The notes: generated from the letters alone by a model not told the origin. A DNA stretch of 64,000 bases from Ustulina deusta (GCA_023159155.1 JAJNNX010000042.1:248001-312000), one strand, 5' to 3'. Shown: positions 36,244 to 47,741, counted from the first letter of the stretch. Translations and numbers: made by a program.

Positions 36244-37068
36244 TTATCGCCTTGAAAGGCGACTAATGAACTGGTCTACCAAGTATTCTGCGTCGTAGCG
36301 GCGAGGGAATATATCTAGTAGGGCATGATAGTAGCCAACCTGCCAATTCGGGCCGCGAAGCGGCTTTATTAGCTCGAGATACTCAGGGTAGAAGCCAGCG
36401 TTCTCCCAATCAATAAGTGCTACAATGCGACCATCCCGAACGATGATGTTGGAGGGGTGCATGTCGCCGTGGGTTAGAACAATCTCGTGGTCTGTTCGCA
36501 GCTGGCTGTGGATCATGCTCCTGAGGATCGGTGGGCACGATCGTATCAGGCCTTCAAGTAGGAAATCATTCCACTCTGCTTCGCATTCAAATGGCCCGCC
36601 CTCTTCAGAAGAGAGGCGTTCATCGACAGCCGGTGTCCTTCCAAACCCCCCAATATACGATCCCTTTATCGCTCGCAGCTGATTAAGGTAGTCGCGTAGT
36701 TGGTTGCTAATTTCAGCCCGCTCGGCGTCGGACAGCCTATTCCAGGCTTTGTTTAATGTAGTACCTTCGATGTAGTCCATAGTAATGGATGTAGGCGTAG
36801 TAGCATGCACACGTGGCACAGGGATTGTCGTGTGCTCACGGACGAAGCGTATCACCTCGGCCTCAGATTCTTTAATGCCATCAAGGGCATAGATCTTGGT
36901 TACCTTGTCTCCGTTTCGAATGACTTTGCAGTCGTATAGCTCGTGAAGTACAGTCCCTCGAATCTTGTTAGGTTTGAGACGCCTTGGAACGAGACTTGTA
37001 CAGACCTTTATGATGCTGCATAGACGGAAGACGAGGGCTAGGGGGTGTTGGCCCTGTTGCCGGGTCAA
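36244..37068 (-). CDS. Aminoglycoside-phosphotransferase-like (APH) kinase
   Basis: An intronless 274-aa frame typical of the many fungal APH/choline-kinase-like proteins. Visible features are the N-lobe with VIRNGDKVTKIY, the Glu-bearing ESEAEVIRFVREHTTIPVPRV segment, and the hinge ITMDYIEGTTLNKAW. The catalytic loop is LTHGDMHPSNIIV (HGDxHxxN). The metal-binding Asp lies in ALIDWENAGFYPEYLE. All key residues are present and the length is nearly complete. These kinases phosphorylate small molecules. Substrate is unknown, and a true antibiotic-resistance role is not implied. The N-terminal about 25 residues are less conserved and the start could be slightly different. Confidence 0.85.
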   Translation of the reverse strand: MTRQQGQHPLALVFRLCSIIKVCTSLVPRRLKPNKIRGTVLHELYDCKVIRNGDKVTKIYALDGIKESEAEVIRFVREHTTIPVPRVHATTPTSITMDYIEGTTLNKAWNRLSDAERAEISNQLRDYLNQLRAIKGSYIGGFGRTPAVDERLSSEEGGPFECEAEWNDFLLEGLIRSCPPILRSMIHSQLRTDHEIVLTHGDMHPSNIIVRDGRIVALIDWENAGFYPEYLELIKPLRGPNWQVGYYHALLDIFPRRYDAEYLVDQFISRLSRR

Positions 37069-37820
37069 CGTCGTTGGAGCCCTGCTCCTGATTGTTATTC
37101 CTTGGGGTCGGGCTTAGCTCGCCTTCTTTCATAGTCCTGGGTTCCATGTTGATGGCGTTAAATCAAAATCCTCGCAAGAGTAGTTGCAGTAAGGATACTA
37201 AGAGTACTCGCCTGCATTAGCGCGAGCGGGGGTGGATACGTGGATACCGGTCCACCCGGCGATGGCTAAGCGAAAGGGCACCGTGCGCTAGCCCACCAGG
37301 TACCGACCCACACAAATAATGGGATAAATACCTCGCACCCTAGTTAGATACAATACAGACCTTCAGATTAGACCTAGTGCACTTACGTGACTGGAGGAGG
37401 CACATATACAAGACCATTAAAAATTACCCGATTGGCCAGTCTAACCCAAATTAGGTATGGCTTGGTATGTGCTACTGTAAGTACTGTTCTCAAACAACTT
37501 AGAAATCACTGCGAACTAATTGAGAAGCTAACAGGTCTTTATGAAAAACTACTATATTTTTCTATTGTCCTTATGTACTATAAGTGTTATTGTAGGGTGA
37601 AAGGTTTAGAAAAACTAAATGTGGGGGTTTTTTCATGACCAATGTGGGTGGCCTAATACGATCATCTCAGGTCCGGAAAACGGTCTTGGCGGTAGGATGT
37701 TGTCTTGAGGACATAGAGATATATGTTCATTGCCTAGCTTTTGCCAAGCCCTCTCTACGACAAGTCTACCCAGAGTCGAGCTTGAGACTGAATAGACTCA
37801 TTGAGACCTATCTTTGAAAC
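37069..37820. other. Intergenic, no supported gene
   Basis: Upstream of the APH-like gene. Two short plus-strand frames (37387-37638, 37635-37817) have no domain. The second runs toward the ankyrin relic that follows but shows no repeat itself. Confidence 0.4.
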
Positions 37821-37844
37821 ACACCAGGCAATCTCACCCAATCT

Positions 37845-38070
37845 CTCGATAAACTGTGAAACTTCTAATGAAAAAGGGAGTCGATATCAGAGCAGCTGAC
37901 AAACCTAACGAAACATCACTACATCTTGTGGCATTCTAGGGTAGTGCGGTAGTTGAAGGACTACGATGGCTCATAATGGGTATGAGGCAATTGCAGGGCG
38001 GTTGATAGAGAAGGGAGCTGACAGGGGAGCGAAAACTATTACTCATTGAAGATGTACGAGGCAGCAATAC
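37845..38070 (+). pseudogene. Ankyrin-repeat relic
   Basis: On the plus strand, KLLMKKGVDIRAADKPNET followed by SLHLVA-F-stop is a recognisable ankyrin repeat (LL..G.DI.A.D..g.T.LHLvA). Further pieces in shifted frames, GSAVVEGLRWLI and NGYEAIAGRLIEKGAD, continue the repeat pattern. Stops and frame changes separate them, so the stretch cannot make an ankyrin protein. It is probably the remains of an ankyrin/NLR-type gene. Its N-terminal part was not found. Confidence 0.6.
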
Positions 38071-38377
38071 GTGGGCATGTTGTTTGAGCAGAGCAGCTGA
38101 TAAATATATGTCATGATCTCTTTGAGAAATATGGCAAATGATATACGGTATTACACGTGGCGGCATAGCATTACGGAATAGAAGCCTTCGTTCCACGGCT
38201 TTAATATTCATTGCGGGCAACAGAGTAGAGTGGCTCTCAATTCAGTCATTCAATCGGCTCTCAAGTTACAACTGAAGGTCTTATCTTATAGCTGGATAGC
38301 AAGCGGAGAAAAGAAAGCTACCAATAGTCGAGCACCGACTTCTCGAAACATCCAGCATCCGACCCTGGTTTCCCACA

Positions 38378-39159
38378 TCAGACGAGGTAAGGCGAGGGCA
38401 CACCAAGAATGTTTCCCCCTCCTTCGTGCTTTTCGTCGCGCATTTTGGCCCAACGAATGGTAAACATCGGTCGGCAAATCGTAGAGAGAACCATATCTTT
38501 TGACATAGGTTCGTCAGGGTAATACACGTCATGTGAATGAGCCATGTAGAGTCCGATCTCGTAGCGGCAGTATCTGCACAGCGCTTCTAGATGCCATCGA
38601 GACAGGGGTTTTTGATCCTGACGTGCAAACAACACAAATGCAAATATGTGGCGTCTATGTTTTCGTAAATTTTAGAGTCATGCAAATTCGCCCAGCTTGG
38701 ATCAGGGGAGCAGCGTTTGGTAAAGATGGGAAGGCCAATACGCTTTGCAATGTCCGAGGTCTCGTGCTCAGTAAGGATTATATCCATTGGCGACAGCTCG
38801 ATTTCCTCAAAGTGTGGCTTGTTCAACAGTTTTTGATCGCCGTAACAGTTGATCCTGACGCCCTTGGTTCTTGCAAAAGTGGGTTGGTACAGATTTGATG
38901 TATGGCCCCAATGATATGAGACGAGGTAGTCAGCAACATGTCGGAAATCGTTGAAATTGATATCTCTATACTTATTCGAAGTATCAGGACTCGGCCCAAC
39001 CTTCCCATATGCAATGATAGGACCTCTACAGCACTCGGAGTTAGTCATCACCATTTGGGGATGATCCATGGGGTTTGAAACAATATGACGCTTCGAGAAT
39101 ATGATTGCAACTCGACAGGCCTTCATATTCGAGAAGCCACAAACGAGTGAAAAATACAT
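38378..39159 (-). pseudogene. Broken conserved fungal protein of unknown function
   Basis: The frame 39159-38587 (190 codons) carries NPMDHPQMVMTNSECCRGPI, IAYGKVGPSPDT, VRINCYGDQKLL, FEEIELSPMDIILTEHET and IDATYLHLCC. It resembles a recurrent uncharacterised fungal family. Directly after LHLCC the frame changes, and the next frame gives LFARQDQKPLSRWHLEALCRYCRYE with ISTICRPMF-like sequence to 38378. In the relatives I remember, a segment lies between these two halves, so an internal deletion plus frameshift is likely. An upstream GTAAGT..AAG intron (about 39174-39121) may join a short 5' exon that itself runs into a stop. Function unknown. Confidence 0.55.
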
Positions 39160-39595
39160 TGAGAATTACTTACCGCCAATCGTGATGGGATCCGGGCTTG
39201 GTAGCAGTGATAGTTGCAACGCTACTGTTAGGCGCCGATCCGTCCGTAAGAGAGGAATCTCGATAGGCAACCGGGCAGCATGGACAGTATCCCAGGCGCG
39301 CCCTCAACACTATATGGTGGACTGAAGTTACTCGTCATGATGGGTCAAAGGACTACCTCCGGTGGTCCCTAGAGGTAACAGGCGAATGGAAGTGTCTCAT
39401 CTCTTCAGAGACCTCGACGTCGGGAGGCGTACAGTGACAATGCTTAAAGCCTAGTGTAAGTTGTTGTGCACCCTTAACAACATTCTGTGCCATATCTTCA
39501 TGTCCTCCCAGTATAAAAAAATAAAAATAAAAATAAAAGTCTGATGAGAGGAACTTGCCATTGGCGGACATGCGCCACTCGCCGTATATTCTAGA

Positions 39596-41779
39596 TTATG
39601 CAAGCCTCAAGTCCGTCTGCTGCGGCTTGGCCTCCGACCAGGCCTTAGCATGGATCACGGCGACTGTGCACCGATATCCCACTGCCGTCGTGTCTGCTAG
39701 GTCCATGTCTACCGCTAGCACATTGACAAGGCCGCTGCCTGGGCCGACATCTGGGAATGCTTCTCTGTCGAATAATTCGATCTCCCCCTCCACCCTGGCC
39801 GGCCCCTCGCGACGATGATACACATCCCCGTATGCCGAGACACCCACGAGTTGTATCCGCTTTTCCGCCTCGGCGTCCAGACCGAGCCCCACGTAGCCAT
39901 AACCGGCCTGTTCCCACCAGAGACCGCAATGCTTGCCCTGACCATCAAAGATGCGACGGACTGCTTGGCTGCCTTGCTGGTGGATGTAGGGTAGTTCGAT
40001 GAGATACTCCTTCTGGTCAGAAATATTGAATTGACAACAAGGGACGGTAGGAGCTCTGAAGGTGAGGATATTGCCATCCCTCGGTGGATCCCAGGGCTCC
40101 GTTGGCGCCGGTCCCCCTACTATCCAACTGGTACCCCGAGAACGATCGGGTAAGACACGAACTTCTATGGATTTTTGCTGAGTACTTTCTGAGGGACTAT
40201 CCTGATCGCTTCCTTCGTGACTAGGATCACGATGGAGACCCCCTTTCCCTTTGGCGGAGATAGGGACGGAGATGGAGGCTGATTGTCCCGTCCAGGACTC
40301 ACGGAAGAATTTACATCGCGAGTCGCCATATCTGGCGGTGTACCTCGGTGAGTGTCGCCGCTTGTAGCGAGGCATGAGCCGCGTGCAGTCCGGCCTCATC
40401 TAAATCCTTTCCCTCTGTGCCCACCTCTTTTGCTCCGGAGCTCCGCGACGACGGCATTTCATTTTCGTTGAGTAACACTGTTGACCCCTCCAGAAGTGAT
40501 CTGGTATTGCCAGCCAATGTATCAGATTTGCCCGCGCATTCTGAAGAAGTTGATGCTTCAACACGAAGGCTTTCTGTGCTTCTCCCAACAACGTCGCCAG
40601 TCTTTTTGTTGTCCGTCTGCTCTAACGCTGCCTCCGGAACACCTAGGTCTTCTGACGTTCCTCCTGCAGCATCGGAGCCGGTCTGCGCGGCAATATGCCC
40701 ATCGTTGATAACTGTAACCTTACTCCCAATGCAATACCGATCGAACATGGGTGTAGGTAGCTGTAATTTGCCATCTACCTCGGTGAATAGACGGTATTCG
40801 ACTGGACCGTCCCAACCAGCCCATGACCAGCTTGGGAATTGAGAGTCCGGCTTTCCCATGGACCGATCTGATAAAGTTGACAGTCGCATTCCGCGACGCC
40901 GCAGCCGTCGCGCCGGCGCCCACAGAAGTGCATGGGCCAAAGCCGCGCCTGGCAGTCCACCGTACTCTCACGGAATTCAATCTTGGTTTCATGGGTACTT
41001 CGTTGTCGAACATGGAAATTGTGTATTATTCCTCATTCGTTCCGAATTCGCTGAGCGTATGTTGGGCGCATTGGAAATACACAGCCTGCTCGGAAAAGTA
41101 CAAACACCGTCGGGAGAACAGACGCTCCTGGAAAACCCACCCTCGAGTATTCCACTTCGAGATATTCAAAGCTAGATGGAGAGGAGGTGGTGTGGCCGTT
41201 AGGTAGATGGTTTCATTTTTGTCGCATTGGGCATCGTATTTCAGCTGTAAGTGTCCGCTAGAAACACGCAGCGACTCGATCTGCTGTGGACGTCGAGTCC
41301 CAGGCGAAACCCCTGGTAGACCGGCGTCTGCGTTGTCTCCATATAACGCGACCAAGGTAGCAAATGCTTCCCCGTACACAACGGTTCATCCTCGAAATGT
41401 CCCGCGCCATCTTCTCTTCGTCGTCTTGAACCATGCAAATAGCATCCACCCACAGGAAGCGTCCTCCTACAGATTTGACTAGTCGCATCGCGTCCCTAAT
41501 TGTTCTAGGGAATGATATTGTCGAAAGAGCCGAGGGTTTTAGACGCGCGAGATAATTGCTCTTCGTGGTTTTAGCCATGTCCACCTGCCCCCACACGTAG
41601 CTGAGAGCGAAATACTTTTCCCGGGAAGTGGCAGAGACTAAGCAATCCTCAATAACATCGATGAACAGCATGGACATGTCCTCAGCCCCGCTTATGTGTA
41701 GTCTGTTGCTGTTGCAAGCTGCACGGTAGTTATGATCGCAGTCACTCATCCAGGACTTGATGAGCGCTGGATTGATTTG
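39596..41779 (-). pseudogene. HET-domain (heterokaryon incompatibility) gene, disrupted
   Basis: The N-terminal frame (from 41779, after a TTGGACAG acceptor, or from Met at 41749) has the HET signature. It includes YFALSYVWG, FPRTIRDAM, FLWVDAICMVQDD and MARDISRMN. An extra T at about 41376 then shifts the frame, and the next frame continues VYGEAFATLVALYGDNADAGLPGV and WNTRGWVFQERLFSRRCLYF. Between about 41026 and 40950 the usual segment (Y..lV..Ys.R.LT...D.l.A) is missing. After that the frame 40940-40311 gives LLWAP and FPSWSWAGWDGPVEYRL. The C-terminal frame 40399-39596 gives FPDVGPGSGLVNVLAVDMD and VAVIHAKAW, joined by an intron (possibly GTACAC..TCAG) or another shift. HET proteins trigger incompatibility cell death. 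This copy is probably non-functional unless the single-base insertion is a sequence error, and even then the middle deletion remains. Confidence 0.75.
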
Positions 41780-41801
41780 CTGTCCAAGTGAAAGTAGTTA
41801 G

Positions 41802-42180
41802 TTGATGCCGGATTGGCCAGTACTCGAGCCTAAAGCCTTTGTGATATTGTTGGCACAATAGTTGTTATCACCGGGCTTCCCATATGACTAATAGTATCGT
41901 AAAAGCCTTTCTAGTGAGGGTTAGCTGATTGGCGAGCAACAGTAGATTCCAAATCCGTACTCACGAGGATCGGGTCGACCATGGACTTGTCTGCAAGCTC
42001 ACCGTTAGTGAGAGTTGATCCTTCAGCTTCCACGGGGATTGAAAAGACTCGTTTCTCAACTCCAATCCGGGCGAGTGCAAGTTGCAATGGCTAAACAATT
42101 AGTACTCCCCAGTTTCCTGGGCACACAAGAACATTTGGACTCACAGTGTTATTGAAGGTGATATTCAGTCTGACAAGATT
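41802..42180 (-). pseudogene. O-methyltransferase N-terminal fragment
   Basis: The minus strand reads RLNITFNNT, an intron (42144-42091, GTGAGT..TTTAG), then PLQLALARIGVEKRVF, LTNGELADKSMVDPIL. A second GTGAGT..CACTAG intron follows, then RLLRYY-stop-SYG and GDNNYCANNITKALG. This is the dimerisation/winged-helix part of a fungal plant-type O-methyltransferase. The stop (TAG, 41890-41888), a phase mismatch after the second intron, and the absence of any SAM-binding domain show a dead fragment. It abuts the 5' end of the HET pseudogene, which suggests a rearrangement joined two broken genes. Confidence 0.6.
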
Positions 42181-42749
42181 AAAATATTTATGAAAAGTAT
42201 AGTTGCTAGGTAAGGTGGTTTAGTACAGTGTCAAGAGGGCAACTCCTAAGTCAGGCTAGTCCTTTATGAATTACCTAGGTATGAGAAAATATTGGGAATA
42301 ACCGAGATGCCTAGATCGATCTATTCCTGCATGGACAGCATGACGGTGGCGAGATTTGTCGCCCAAAGCCCGGCGAGCTGTCAGTCCAGAAATCGGAGCA
42401 CCGGATAGGCAAGACACCCAATCAGAAGCCTGAGATAGGGGCCAGGACAAAGGATGCCTTGGAAATGTTGTAGATGTAGCACAGCCATGCAACACAAAGA
42501 GCCTCCATCAGACAGATGGTATCTAATCAGCAAAGCAGCTGCCCTAACTACATCCAGTTCGATCCCTACCCCAATACCGATAGCTGTACTTGGACGCATC
42601 TGAGGTGCGACTCACTCATCGAAACTCTTAAACCACTGTTACCCCTTAGCTGGAACTCTGTCAGGCCGGGTCTTTTCTGGTGGTTTCCACGACACGCTCT
42701 CATATAGACATAGGAAACAAATTGCTACATAAATTATCCCCTCGTCCAA
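42181..42749. other. Intergenic, no supported gene
   Basis: Contains CCTAGGTATG and TAGGTAAGG motifs and overlapping short frames without domains. Confidence 0.4.
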
Positions 42750-45036
42750 TTACAAAGCCCGTAACATGAGTCCATCTTCCTCGTTGGCCAATTTTACCAT
42801 GACCTTATCCGAGCAGTGATGGTACTGTTGCGTCTTATATCTCAAGTATTGTCTGGTGCCATCATCTAAACCCCAAATCAATGTGGCAATCGTATCACTC
42901 TTCATCGTCTTCAAGTCCAACCGATGCGAGTCTAGGATAGCACCTATCGTGAAGATGTATCCAGATATCAAGACGATGACCGGGAAAATAATAAATTTCC
43001 ATCGCACGTGTGTGGAGACGACCCACTGCTCTGAGGAACCCAGTACCTTTGTCCCATCTACCTCTCTCATTCGGTATGTCAAGAGGTGTGCGACGTTGTC
43101 AAAAGTTTGCGTGATATTCGTTGTGTTCGAAATGGCGTACGTAATGCCCTCAAGCGTAGCGTTCTGGGACAAGCCATTTGCCATTGTGACAATAGACTTT
43201 TGCGTAAAGTTGAAAATTCCTGGAGAGTTTTTGAGATCCATATCGTGTGATAGGGCCACTTGTAGGTCGTCGCGGGGTATGAACCTGAATCCGTTGGCTG
43301 CCAGGGAAAACGCTGTAGGGGGATACTCTAGAAGGTTACTTCCGAAATCCTGCTGTATGAACCCCTGAATCTCTGGACTGAGATTTAGGCTGGGGCTATA
43401 TGAACTGTTCACTCTCGCCTTTGACATAGAAAGGACGGCCTCTCTCGGAAGGCCATCTCTCATCTGCGTCTCATATGCCAACGCACAGAATTCTAAGGCG
43501 CATTCTGTTGCTTTCGGTGTCGCCTTTTCAAGTGTAGTTAGATTGTCCCAATAATCAGTTGACAATTCCAGTAGAGCAAATGAGGCAAGGAGCGTTTGAG
43601 ACTCCTTAAACCGATAAGTGTCAGAAGGTTGGAACGCAGCTGATAGTCCGACTCGAGACCGGAGTTCACAATCTGCCTGATCCACATACCCGTCAAAGTT
43701 CTGAAGTATAACTCGGCGATCACCGGAGTATGGGAGCACGTAGCTTGTGTAATTCTCTACAACCCAGAAAGTTGAATCGTGGCACGATGAGAACACACTC
43801 TCATCTGGCATGCCTAAGCTCTGCTCCTTGACGACCTGCTCTGTTACATCGAAGCAAGTATTGCACATACCAAGCGTTGTATAAAGGGGCCAAGTACAAT
43901 TGCCGGTTCGACAGGAAATCCCAGGGGGCTGCGTTGAGTCAGATGCAGATGAATTGACGGCCGCAATCAGCAGAGTTGCAGATATCCCAATATCGGGGTA
44001 GAGCCGGTATGCCTGAAAGACTGCAGTAGGAAGGGTTAGCATTTATTCTTCATGAATCCCTTGTGATGGTTTCTGAGACTACATTGGCGAAAAAAACTCG
44101 GGATTGGGCACGGCTGAACGCCAAACTCTGAATCTAAACATTACCCACCGTTGTCGTGTCCGTGGTAATCCACTTCTGGATCCGCTGGGCTCTCCTGGTG
44201 CCAATCTCCAACGCTAAGCTGCCGAGACGTTAATATTGAAGAGTCGTTATGTCCAGTGGAAACCAGTTTGCCGTTGTACTGAATTATGGCCTGCCAAAAT
44301 GGGTCTACCCCAAGCAGTAGCAAAGTGACCCAAGCACCCAAGGACACCCAATGCCTGGCCCGAATGCTCGTCAGGACCAATTCCGACTTCTCGGCCAGTT
44401 GACAATATCTCAAAACACTTACCTCGATCTGAGCCACCAAAGCAAGGCAACACAACCCAGCGGACCGCGACTGGCGTCGTCAAAGGCCACAAACCCAGAC
44501 AGTGGGCCAGAACGCTTGGTGAACCAGGACCACTTCCCCTGCCCTAGGCAAGAACCAACGGCAAAAGCCAAGGGAGTCTTTATTATTATGGAAAGTGATG
44601 AAATGACTGTGTTAACCGAGAAAGGGAAATGCCAAGTTGATAAGGGCTGGTTGTCGACCTTTTTAAGTACCACGAGAAGCGAGATAAAAGCAGCTATTGT
44701 TAACAACAAGCCAACCATCTCAAGGGACCATCCACTTAATTCCAACCTCGTTCCTTTATGTACGCAAGTATGGTCATCATGGAGGCCTTCACTGCACTCT
44801 TCCTCTGATGCAATACTAGCGGGTCGCATTGGTGAGGTCTGACTACTATTTTGGGGTTCTCGAGAATCATCCTGCACAGGGAGATACCTTTCCCCGTTGT
44901 GAATGGTATCGCTGTGGTTTGCTCCTGGTGTAACAGCGCCTTGGTACCAACGGTGTTCTTGAGGAGGTGGAGGTAAGGAGTCCGAAGGCTCTGTCGAAGT
45001 GACGTCGACCCGCGAAGTTTGCAACATTTCGGTCAT
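42750..45036 (-). CDS. DUF3176 fungal membrane protein
   Basis: Three exons (45036-44423, 44354-44149, 44020-42750) close in phase to 696 aa, the usual size for the family. A hydrophilic N-terminus (about 100 residues) is followed by WSLEMVGLLLTIAAFISLLVVL (TM1), WHFPFSVNTVISSLSIIIKT (TM2) and the family signature GQGKWSWFTKRSGPLSGFVAFDDASRGPLG. After the second exon's SLGAWVTLLLLGVDPFWQAIIQY comes a large extracytoplasmic domain with CRTGNCTWPLYTTLGMCNTC, the conserved Cys cluster, and many N-glycosylation sites. A last TM helix (IFPVIVLISGYIFTIGAIL) lies near the C-terminus with a short tail. Function of the family is unknown. The gene is intact, unlike its leftward neighbours. Confidence 0.85.
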
Positions 45037-46340
45037 GTCTCCGAAACTGGGAGGCCGAAGGGTAAAAAGCGAGTGGCGCCGCTCATAGTAGAGTGTAGAG
45101 GTGATTTATGAAAAGGTCTTCCTCTACAACCATGTGTAGTGAGACTAGAGTTTCAGTACGGAAGACTATTATATAAAAATAGGCACATGTTGTGCGACGA
45201 ATTTTCCCGGTCTACTCGCCAGCTTAAGGGCAGCGATAGGCCATGAGGAGTCACCATGTTAGAACCTATGAATAATCCCCCAATGCAGGCCAAGATGATG
45301 TCAGTGGCTCAGGAACGGCCTTACTGCCACGCCACAAGTTGTGCAACACTGATAGCTCGGAAGACGGCTTGGGTCGGCCTCCATGCACAAGGAGTTGGCT
45401 CACTTCCCTTCCCAGGTAAAACAAGTCAGCCTATTTTTAAAGATAAGCATGTAATTGTAATACATAAGCCCAAAATTAGACAATAATACACAAATTGTTG
45501 CCGGCTAGCGTTTTCCAACCAAGGAAGACATGTCCTATGATCGACCTACAGTTTCACCAAACTGCGTTGGCATCGCACAAGAGAGTGACAAACTCGAAGG
45601 AAGAAGAAACCATGGCCTAGTTGAAGCTGTAGAGACATTTCATCTAAGTATTTCTACTGATTCTAGTTGACAATCATTTCCTCAAATACAAGTCCTTCAT
45701 GACCTGCAATTGCGCAACTCTTCATTTCACCGTATGCGCAGGATGTACTTTGAAGGCGAAACCTTTGCTTTATCGCTACTGCTACGCAGTGCTATGGAGC
45801 ATTACGATGTGAGTGTAACAAAGTAGATACACCATAAACCATGCTAGTAGCAAAAGATGATTGCCGTCACCAATAGGTGATGCTCCACGGTGAAACATTT
45901 CCGTCTCGTCTAGCGACCTGGTCACCAGCATCATCACGCGTAAGTGAAGATTTATGTTGCGCTAACCTAGACATAGACGCTATATAGTAGATGTCGCTAG
46001 CTCGCATGAAGCTTTTAGTGTCACTGCTTCGCGTGCATGTTCTTTCTTTCGAATCGGACCATGCACATCGTACACAGCATGCAGCATGCTACACGAAGCC
46101 AGTCAGATACTTACTCCAATTTCATGTATCATGTAGCATCAAATACGAAGTTCAGTGTATTGGTAACAATGGCTGACGATGGAGTTAGTGATGTTGTGGC
46201 CAGTGGGTCAACAAACCTCAGCCGCAGTCCAATCATGAATCCAAGGGAAGATGACACGCTCAAGCCCGTTCTCATCTATAGAGCGCTAGACTGCATCAGA
46301 TCATTCATGTTCTACTTGGTATCATACCCCTCTCTTGAAG
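45037..46340. other. Intergenic, no supported gene
   Basis: Divergent promoter region between the DUF3176 gene and the hydrolase. Short plus-strand frames (45256-45486, 45991-46348) show no domain. The 46037-46348 frame overlaps the hydrolase start and is out of frame with it. Confidence 0.45.
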
Positions 46341-47299
46341 ATGTCTAGATTCGAAGCGGTCTCGTTCTCTACCTTGGACGGCTTGACCCTGAGGGGTAAT
46401 CTCTACCCAGCGAGCCAGCGGGGACCAGCCGTCATCCTTCTTCCCGGCGTAAGCCCCGTTGTGTTTCTATCTTCGCATCACAGCTGACATGTCTACAGTT
46501 CAGTTTCGTGAAAGAGATCATGCTCCCAAAGGTCGCCGAAAATTTCCAGAAGTCAGGCATCACCGCGTTGGCGTATGATCCGCGGACTCTGGGCGAGAGC
46601 AGTGGTAGCCCGCGGCGTGACATCGACCCCGCGAAGCACGTGTCAGATCTCCATGATGCCTTGACATTTCTACAGAAGTACCCGATGGTAAACCCTGATC
46701 AGATCGCATACTGGGGTTTTTCTTTCAATGGTGTTGTGGCCTTGAATGCTGCGGCGCTGGATAAGAGGGCGAAATGCGTCATTGCAGTGTCACCGTTGAC
46801 GGATCTTTCATATCCCACTGAGCAGTTGCATGTCTTGCTTCGCGATGCAATGGGAGATCGAGAGGTACAGTTGGCCGGGGCCGAGCCTGCTTACGTCCCA
46901 GTTGTCCAGAAAGATGGCACTTGTCCGTATGGCTGGGGTCCAGGGACCAGTCTGAACGACTATCAGGTTGCCGAGAAGTCTGCATCGCTCTTCCAAACTT
47001 ACAAAAACGAGACGACAGTTCAAAGTCACTATCGTATATCGACCTGGCGGCCATACGACCCGCAAGTGGCTCCAACGCCCGCGATGATAGTCACACCGGT
47101 AGAGGACAGACTGTCGCTCTTGAAGAAGCAAAAGGCATTGTTCGATAATCTGAAGATGCCAAAAGAGCATCTATTGGTGCCGAATAAGGGCCATATGGAT
47201 GTGGTCACAGGCCGAGGCTTCGAGGCCCTCATGAGTGATCAAGTGAAGTTCCTTAGACACCATATTGAGCAACAGCCTAGTATCAAGCCCACTCTATAA
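46341..47299 (+). CDS. Alpha/beta hydrolase, polyketide-transferase (Af380-like) type
   Basis: Two exons, 46341-46448 and 46499-47299, are joined over a 50-nt GTAAGC..ACAG intron (phase 0) to give 302 aa. The start gives the usual [24 protein letters not shown] opening, and splicing creates [36 protein letters not shown] is characteristic of this group. The nucleophile elbow is GFSFNG (Ser111), the acid is in TPVEDR, and the His is in NKGHMDVV. Relatives act as thiohydrolases or acyl/polyketide transferases next to polyketide synthases (the fumagillin-pathway Af380 type) or as peptidase S15-like esterases. No PKS is in this window, so it is either a stand-alone esterase or a cluster remnant. 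The coding frame is intact. Confidence 0.82.
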
Positions 47300-47741
47300 C
47301 GAAGGCTACACCATAGTCATGGCTGCCGATTGCTTGAAGCCGGCCAATCGGCGGGTCCGTGGTTCATAGTCTGTGCACATGTAAGTTAGGACAACCAAGA
47401 CTTAGCCAAAAGTTGCGGTTCCAGCTTCGGAGAATACGACACCTTGACACATTCATTGCCATCCCCATCCGCTTCTCCATGTACATTTCAATGGATTGCT
47501 ACTGATGTACATATATGTAGCTCAACCGGGTGGCGCGAGCTACCGGGCAAGCTGACCTGGCCAAGCAGGGCCTAATTGACTACCTAGGTAGGTTGGGCTG
47601 TGTAGTGTAGATCAGGGGTACCCCCAAAATATACCTACCTTAGGTATCCATTGTGACTGGTCGCGACATTTCGTCGACCATAGCATCCAGAAAACCGACT
47701 TCAGTACAGACAATAGAGAACGTCCTCTCAAACACAATCGG
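47300..47741. other. Intergenic, no supported gene
   Basis: Carries a dense TACCTAGGTAGG / ATACCTACCTTAGGTA cluster (47580-47650), the clearest example of a motif that recurs across the intergenic DNA of this window. Confidence 0.45.
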
